In this document: positions 60,599 through 64,000 of the stretch, piece after piece
Position numbering within the stretch: position 1 is the first letter of the stretch
Layout: each line of letters begins with the position of its first letter
Assembly: GCA_963765955.1 (NCBI GenBank)
Contig: CAVXYA010000008.1
Span: forward strand, 1 to 64,000
Length of the DNA: 64,000 nt
DNA from: JAXDMK01 sp963765955
GTDB lineage: Bacteria; Actinomycetota; Acidimicrobiia; Acidimicrobiales; AC-14
Direction of reading: 5' to 3'
Notes under the pieces: generated by a model
Seen by the model: only the letters and a program-made list of their open reading frames with translations
The model's database searches: none
Told to the model about the DNA's origin: nothing
Program-made: the position numbers and the translations under genes

Positions 60599-61324
60599 GT
60601 GGTTTCCGTCACCTCAACCCGGCGGTCGACGGCGGTGGCGCCTCGCCCGGCGACCACGCCCAAGAACGACGAGCGCGCCTACCTCGCCAAGTGGATGCGG
60701 ATCTGGGTGGGCCTGCTCACCGTGGTCACCCTGGTGGTGGTCGCCTACCTCACCTTCATCACCAACTCCCTGGCCGACGTCAACGGCAACTTGGGGGTGG
60801 TGTCCCGGGAGGTGGGCGGGGCCGGGGCCAACACCGTCGAGCTGCCCACCTCGGTCGACCGCATCAACGACGGGCTGACCAAGATCGACACCGCCCTCAA
60901 ACCCATCCCGGGCCAGGCCGGCGAGATCGTCGGCGCCCTCACGTCGATCAACGACAAGCTGGGCCAGACCGACGCGTCCCTGCAGGCCATCGCCAGCACG
61001 CTCCAGACGGTCCTGGGCAGCGCCGACGCCATCGGCGCCGCGCTTGTCGATGCCGACGAGCCGGGCGACAACCTGGGGGTACAGGACATCCACCAGCGCA
61101 TCGCCCGCATCAACGGACGCACCTCGCCCGCGGTGGGCTCGGCGACCGCCGGCGGGACACCGGGGCCCTTCGGTCCGTCGCCGCCCAACCTCTCGACGGT
61201 CAGGACCGACACCCGGGCCATCGGGTCCGCCTTGGGCCCGATCAACACCCAACTCACCGGGGTCTGCGGAAGCCTCATCCTTTCCGTCACGGGGATACTG
61301 GCCGGCGGCAGCTGCCGGGCCTGA
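60599..61324 (+). CDS. single-pass membrane protein with coiled-coil ectodomain
   Basis: 241 residues, GTG start preceded by AAGGAGC. One membrane helix (IWVGLLTVVTLVVVAYLTFI) after a basic N-terminus, then a long extracytoplasmic stretch of heptads (LPTSVDRINDGLTKIDTALK; GEIVGALTSINDKLGQTDAS; LQAIASTLQTVLGSADAIGA) and a Gly/Pro segment before a short hydrophobic C-terminus with two Cys. Arrangement recalls chemoreceptor-like or MlaD-like sensors, but no signalling domain is present. Function unknown. Confidence 0.65.
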   Translation: MVSVTSTRRSTAVAPRPATTPKNDERAYLAKWMRIWVGLLTVVTLVVVAYLTFITNSLADVNGNLGVVSREVGGAGANTVELPTSVDRINDGLTKIDTALKPIPGQAGEIVGALTSINDKLGQTDASLQAIASTLQTVLGSADAIGAALVDADEPGDNLGVQDIHQRIARINGRTSPAVGSATAGGTPGPFGPSPPNLSTVRTDTRAIGSALGPINTQLTGVCGSLILSVTGILAGGSCRA

Positions 61325-61351
61325 CCCGCCGCCCGCTGGCACAACAACTGT

Positions 61352-62191
61352 TCAGGCGGTAGCGATCCGAGCCCGGGCCACCCGGAAGTGCTGCCAGTAC
61401 CGGGCCCGGGCCGGCAGGACCCTGAGCCCGGGCCGTACCACCCGGCGCAGGACGGCGTAGGTGGCCCGGCGCCCACGTCCCCACGGCAGGTTGTAGTCCT
61501 GGCGGACCCCGGGCGGGAGAAGCGCCGCCGCCGCCAGCTGCATCGTCGGACGGGACCACCACGTCGGCCCGGCCACCGTCGCCGCGAACATCCCCCGGGC
61601 GATGGCCCGGGCGTCGTCGCCAACCCTCAGGACCTCGCCCTCCATGCGGCGGACGTAGCCGTCGAAGTCGGCGTACGTCGGCGGGAAGGCGTCCTCGGTG
61701 ACCCCGAACAGGCGGCCGACGACCTTGTACCGCTCGTAGAAGGCGGCCTTGTCGTCGTCCCCCAGCGGCCCCACGAAGTCCTCGAACGTCCCTAGGGCGG
61801 TGAGCACGAGGGTCGCCCAGACCCAGAGGGCCAGCTCGGGATCGTCGGCCCGATACGGGGCACCCGTCCCTGACACCCCTCGTACCGGGCCATGCACCGC
61901 GGCCACCACCGCCACCGCCTGCTCGGCCTGAGCGTGATCGCCGAAGACGACCGTCAGCAGGGAGTCGAGGGTGCGGCGGAGGCGAGCGAGGGGGTCGGTC
62001 TCGAAGTCGCTGTGGGCCACCACCCCGGCGGCCACCAGGGGGTGGGCCACCTGGAGCAGGAGCGCCGCCGGCCCGCCGGCGAGGATCGCCTTCTCCCGGC
62101 CGATCCTCCACACCGGCCCATCCGGCCCGATGACGCCGGGATCGCCGTCCCGGCCCGGCGGCAGATCGGCGGGGAAGAGCGACCGGAGCAC
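61352..62191 (-). CDS. oxygenase MpaB / DUF2236 family protein
   Basis: About 280 residues. Landmarks: GGPAALLLQVAHPLVAAGVV, DFETDPLARLRRTLDSLLTV, AVHGPVRGVSGTGAPYRADD, LALWVWATLVLTALGTFEDF and PPTYADFDGYVRRMEGEVL. Conserved His and Asp residues in the family bind heme b. It belongs with rubber-oxygenase/mycophenolate-type MpaB proteins. The start is uncertain: GTG at 62191 is the first good candidate; the frame stays open further but without ATG/GTG. Upstream divergent gene begins at 62335. Confidence 0.78.
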   Translation of the reverse strand: MLRSLFPADLPPGRDGDPGVIGPDGPVWRIGREKAILAGGPAALLLQVAHPLVAAGVVAHSDFETDPLARLRRTLDSLLTVVFGDHAQAEQAVAVVAAVHGPVRGVSGTGAPYRADDPELALWVWATLVLTALGTFEDFVGPLGDDDKAAFYERYKVVGRLFGVTEDAFPPTYADFDGYVRRMEGEVLRVGDDARAIARGMFAATVAGPTWWSRPTMQLAAAALLPPGVRQDYNLPWGRGRRATYAVLRRVVRPGLRVLPARARYWQHFRVARARIATA

Positions 62192-62334
62192 TGCGGTGGG
62201 CGTGACATACCTCCTGAGCTGAGCTTCGGGCAAGGCCCTGGCGGCCTCATCGGGCGACGTTCCCCGGGTGCGGGCGTCCAACTCACCGTACGCTTCGGCG
62301 ATGCCCGGGCGGACCAGGCAGAGGAGGGGTGGCC

Positions 62335-63285
62335 GTGCCCTACGAGTCGCTGGACAACCAGAAGGCCGTCTTGACCCTGCGGGTGGTGGGGCCAAAGGCG
62401 TTCGAGGTGGTCGACGGGTTCCGCTACCTCGACCAGTACGACGGCATGGCCCCTTACACCGTTCCCGCCGGTCTCAAGACCGACCTGGCGTCGGTGCCCT
62501 TCTTCCTGCAGTGGCTCGTCCTGAGCTACGGCAAGCACACCATGGCCGCCATCGTCCACGACGAGTACTGGGACGACGACAAGACGGTGCCCGAGCTGCG
62601 TCAGGCCAACACCGCCTTCCGCCACGCCATGTGGGAGTCGGACGTGCCCTTCCTCCGGCGCTGGTTCATGTGGACGGCGGTCACCCTGGCCATGATGACC
62701 AGGACGTGGCCCGGCCGGCTGCGGGTCGCGGTCTGGGTGCTGGGGCTGGTGAAGGCCACGGCCGCCCTCCTCGCCGGCCGCGGCATCCTGCTCTCCTGGA
62801 GCGTGCCCGCCTGGGTATCACTCGGGGCCGGCGTGCTGGCGGCGCTGGCCGTCGTGTTCTGGTTGGCGGGGTCGAATGCCATCGCCGGGGTCTGCAAGAA
62901 GGTGGTGATCGGCCTCGTCGGCCTGCTCGCGGTCCTGTCCCTGTTCAGCCTGGTCGGGCATGTCGACTGGGTGGCCGACAACGCCGGGTGGGTGGCCTTG
63001 AGCGCCTTGGCGGTGGCGATCGGGGTGTGGGGCAAGCTGATCGCGGCCGGGTTCTTCGCCACCCTGGAGGTGGCCATCATCCTGCTGCCGGTGCTGGCCA
63101 TCGTCGTCGGCCTGCTCCTCTACGCCATCCTCGAAGGGGTGATGCTCGGGTTGCTGAAGATCGGCCGGGTCCTCAAGGGGGCGACCGGGCGCAAGCCCAT
63201 CGGCACCCTCAACCCGGTGGTCAGCGACAACCTGGAGGCGCCCACCCCGCCGGCCGAGGTCACCCTCGAGGCGTCCCAGGTGTAA
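62335..63285 (+). CDS. DUF1353 domain plus membrane helices
   Basis: 316 residues. N-terminal DUF1353 domain: VPYESLDNQKAVLTLRVVGP, FRYLDQYDGMAPYTVPAGLK, TDLASVPFFLQWLVLSYGKH and IVHDEYWDDDK (conserved T-D-x-A-S-V-P, H and D). Then about six membrane helices (WFMWTAVTLAMMTRTW, LAALAVVFWLAGSNAIAG, AIILLPVLAIVVGLLLYAIL) and a hydrophilic end. Start GTG at 62335 is 6 bases after GAGGAGGGG; a GTG two codons upstream (62329) is a weaker choice. DUF1353 proteins are often phage- or membrane-related; role unknown. Confidence 0.75.
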   Translation: MPYESLDNQKAVLTLRVVGPKAFEVVDGFRYLDQYDGMAPYTVPAGLKTDLASVPFFLQWLVLSYGKHTMAAIVHDEYWDDDKTVPELRQANTAFRHAMWESDVPFLRRWFMWTAVTLAMMTRTWPGRLRVAVWVLGLVKATAALLAGRGILLSWSVPAWVSLGAGVLAALAVVFWLAGSNAIAGVCKKVVIGLVGLLAVLSLFSLVGHVDWVADNAGWVALSALAVAIGVWGKLIAAGFFATLEVAIILLPVLAIVVGLLLYAILEGVMLGLLKIGRVLKGATGRKPIGTLNPVVSDNLEAPTPPAEVTLEASQV

Positions 63286-64000
63286 CCACGTCGATGAGGA
63301 CCTTGCCCACGGCGCCGTCCTCGACGGCCGCGTGGGCGTCGGCGGTGCGCTCGAGGGGGAAGCGGTGCAGGGGCAGCCCCGCCTCTTCGCCCACGTCGAG
63401 GACACCGGCCGAGACCGCAGCCGACACGTCGTGGACCGCCTGGCGCTTGGCCCCGTCGGGCATGGTGTAGACGAGGATGAACTGGTACCGGACGTTGCCG
63501 CTCATCGCCGGCCGCACTCCGACGGCGAGGGGCGCGTCGCCCTCGCTGGCGTAGATGGCGACGGTGCCGTTGCGGCCGATGACGGCGGCGTCGAGCTCGG
63601 CGTTGGCCACCGGGGCCACCTCGACCACGATGTCGAGGCCGTGCGGGGCGATGGCCGCGAATCGCCTCGACCGTGTCGTCGGTGCGGTAGTTCACCACGT
63701 GGTCGGCGCCCGCGGCCCGGGCCAGGGCCGCCTTCTCGGGACTGCTGACGGTGGTGACGACGGTGGCCCCCGACCACCGGGCGAGCTGGATGGCGGCGTG
63801 GCCGACGGCACCCGCCCCGCCGGCCACCAGGACGGTGCGGCCTTCGAGCGTGCCCGGCCCCAGGCTGGTGGGGCCCTCGACCCCGACCGTCAGCGCCCGG
63901 TGGGCGGTGCGGGCGGGGATCCCCAGGCTGGCCCCCACGTCGAAGGAGGTGCCCGCGGGAAGGGCGACGGCGTGGTCGTCGGCGATGGCGATCAGCTCCT
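63260..64000 (-). CDS. zinc-type quinone oxidoreductase (MDR family), partial at right edge, frameshifted
   Basis: Medium-chain dehydrogenase/reductase. Parts present, reading from the window edge: GTSFDVGASLGIPARTAHRA, TLEGRTVLVAGGAGAVGHAA (NADPH-binding GxGxxG-like), IQLARWSGATVVTTVSSPEK, AGADHVVNYRTDDTVEAIR, then after a shift near 63665 HGLDIVVEVAPVANAELDAA, GKVLIDVVTPG at the end. Residues 1 to ~100, including the quinone-binding part, are beyond the window. Overlaps the convergent DUF1353 gene by 26 bases at the 3' ends. Confidence 0.8.

Overview
The window is GC-rich chromosomal DNA with frequent GTG starts and a gene content typical of Actinomycetota: a resuscitation-promoting-factor-type lysozyme, a PASTA-less PknB-type kinase, a DUF222/HNH (13E12-type) protein, DUF6458 and DUF2017 proteins, an MpaB/DUF2236 protein, and an acyl-CoA carboxylase beta subunit with a tiny epsilon-like partner. 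The class Acidimicrobiia is my best guess, but this is an inference from gene content and not proven.

Layout. (1) 1-4950 is accessory DNA: a lower-GC left edge with no firm gene, an L7/L12-like small gene in two frames, an IS110-family transposase in two frames, the isolated 3' half of a tRNA-Pro(CGG) (an att-site scar), the tail of a second IS110 element, and a toxin-antitoxin pair. (2) 4946-11100 holds a broken AAC(3)-type acetyltransferase, DUF6458, purU, a surface protein, an S9 peptidase and a divergent flavin disulfide reductase. (3) 11231-19900 holds an Rpf-like lysozyme, two ABC-F ATPases, a cold-shock protein, the DUF222/HNH gene and a double-cupredoxin lipoprotein. (4) 19494-28500 holds lysC-asd, two overlapping cyclophilins, two lipoprotein or S51-like genes, a SET-domain protein and the carboxylase genes. 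(5) 28525-31400 is the classic SRP RNA-dnaX-ybaB-recR block, followed by tRNA-Ser(GGA)-tadA-tRNA-Ser(CGA). (6) 32434-46200 is mostly housekeeping: a PMT-like glycosyltransferase, an ABC exporter, ctaA, clpS-DUF2017-fur, degV-plsY, a hydrolase, an unusual S51/CysS-C-terminal fusion and tRNA-Glu. (7) 46203-48811 encodes a complete polar amino-acid ABC importer. (8) 48875-55450 holds a terpenoid-cyclase-fold protein, DUF5995, a disordered protein, MerR plus a large membrane protein, tRNA-Asp/tRNA-Phe, a HTH/PIN toxin-antitoxin pair and an integrase remnant. (9) 55510-64000 holds an SPW protein, a two-repeat lipoprotein, GAF-GGDEF, a Ser/Thr kinase, an anchored coiled-coil protein, MpaB, DUF1353 and a partial quinone oxidoreductase cut by the right edge.

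About twenty genes, including housekeeping ones (dnaX, purU, an ABC-F gene), are interrupted by single-base frameshifts, several of them in G or C runs. The simplest reading is residual sequencing error; I give such genes one span and mark the shift. The most unusual intergenic structures are a family of 73-bp-period hairpin repeats in two arrays (32.3 kb and 37.8-38.0 kb) and a separate three-copy, 64-bp-period hairpin array beside recR.
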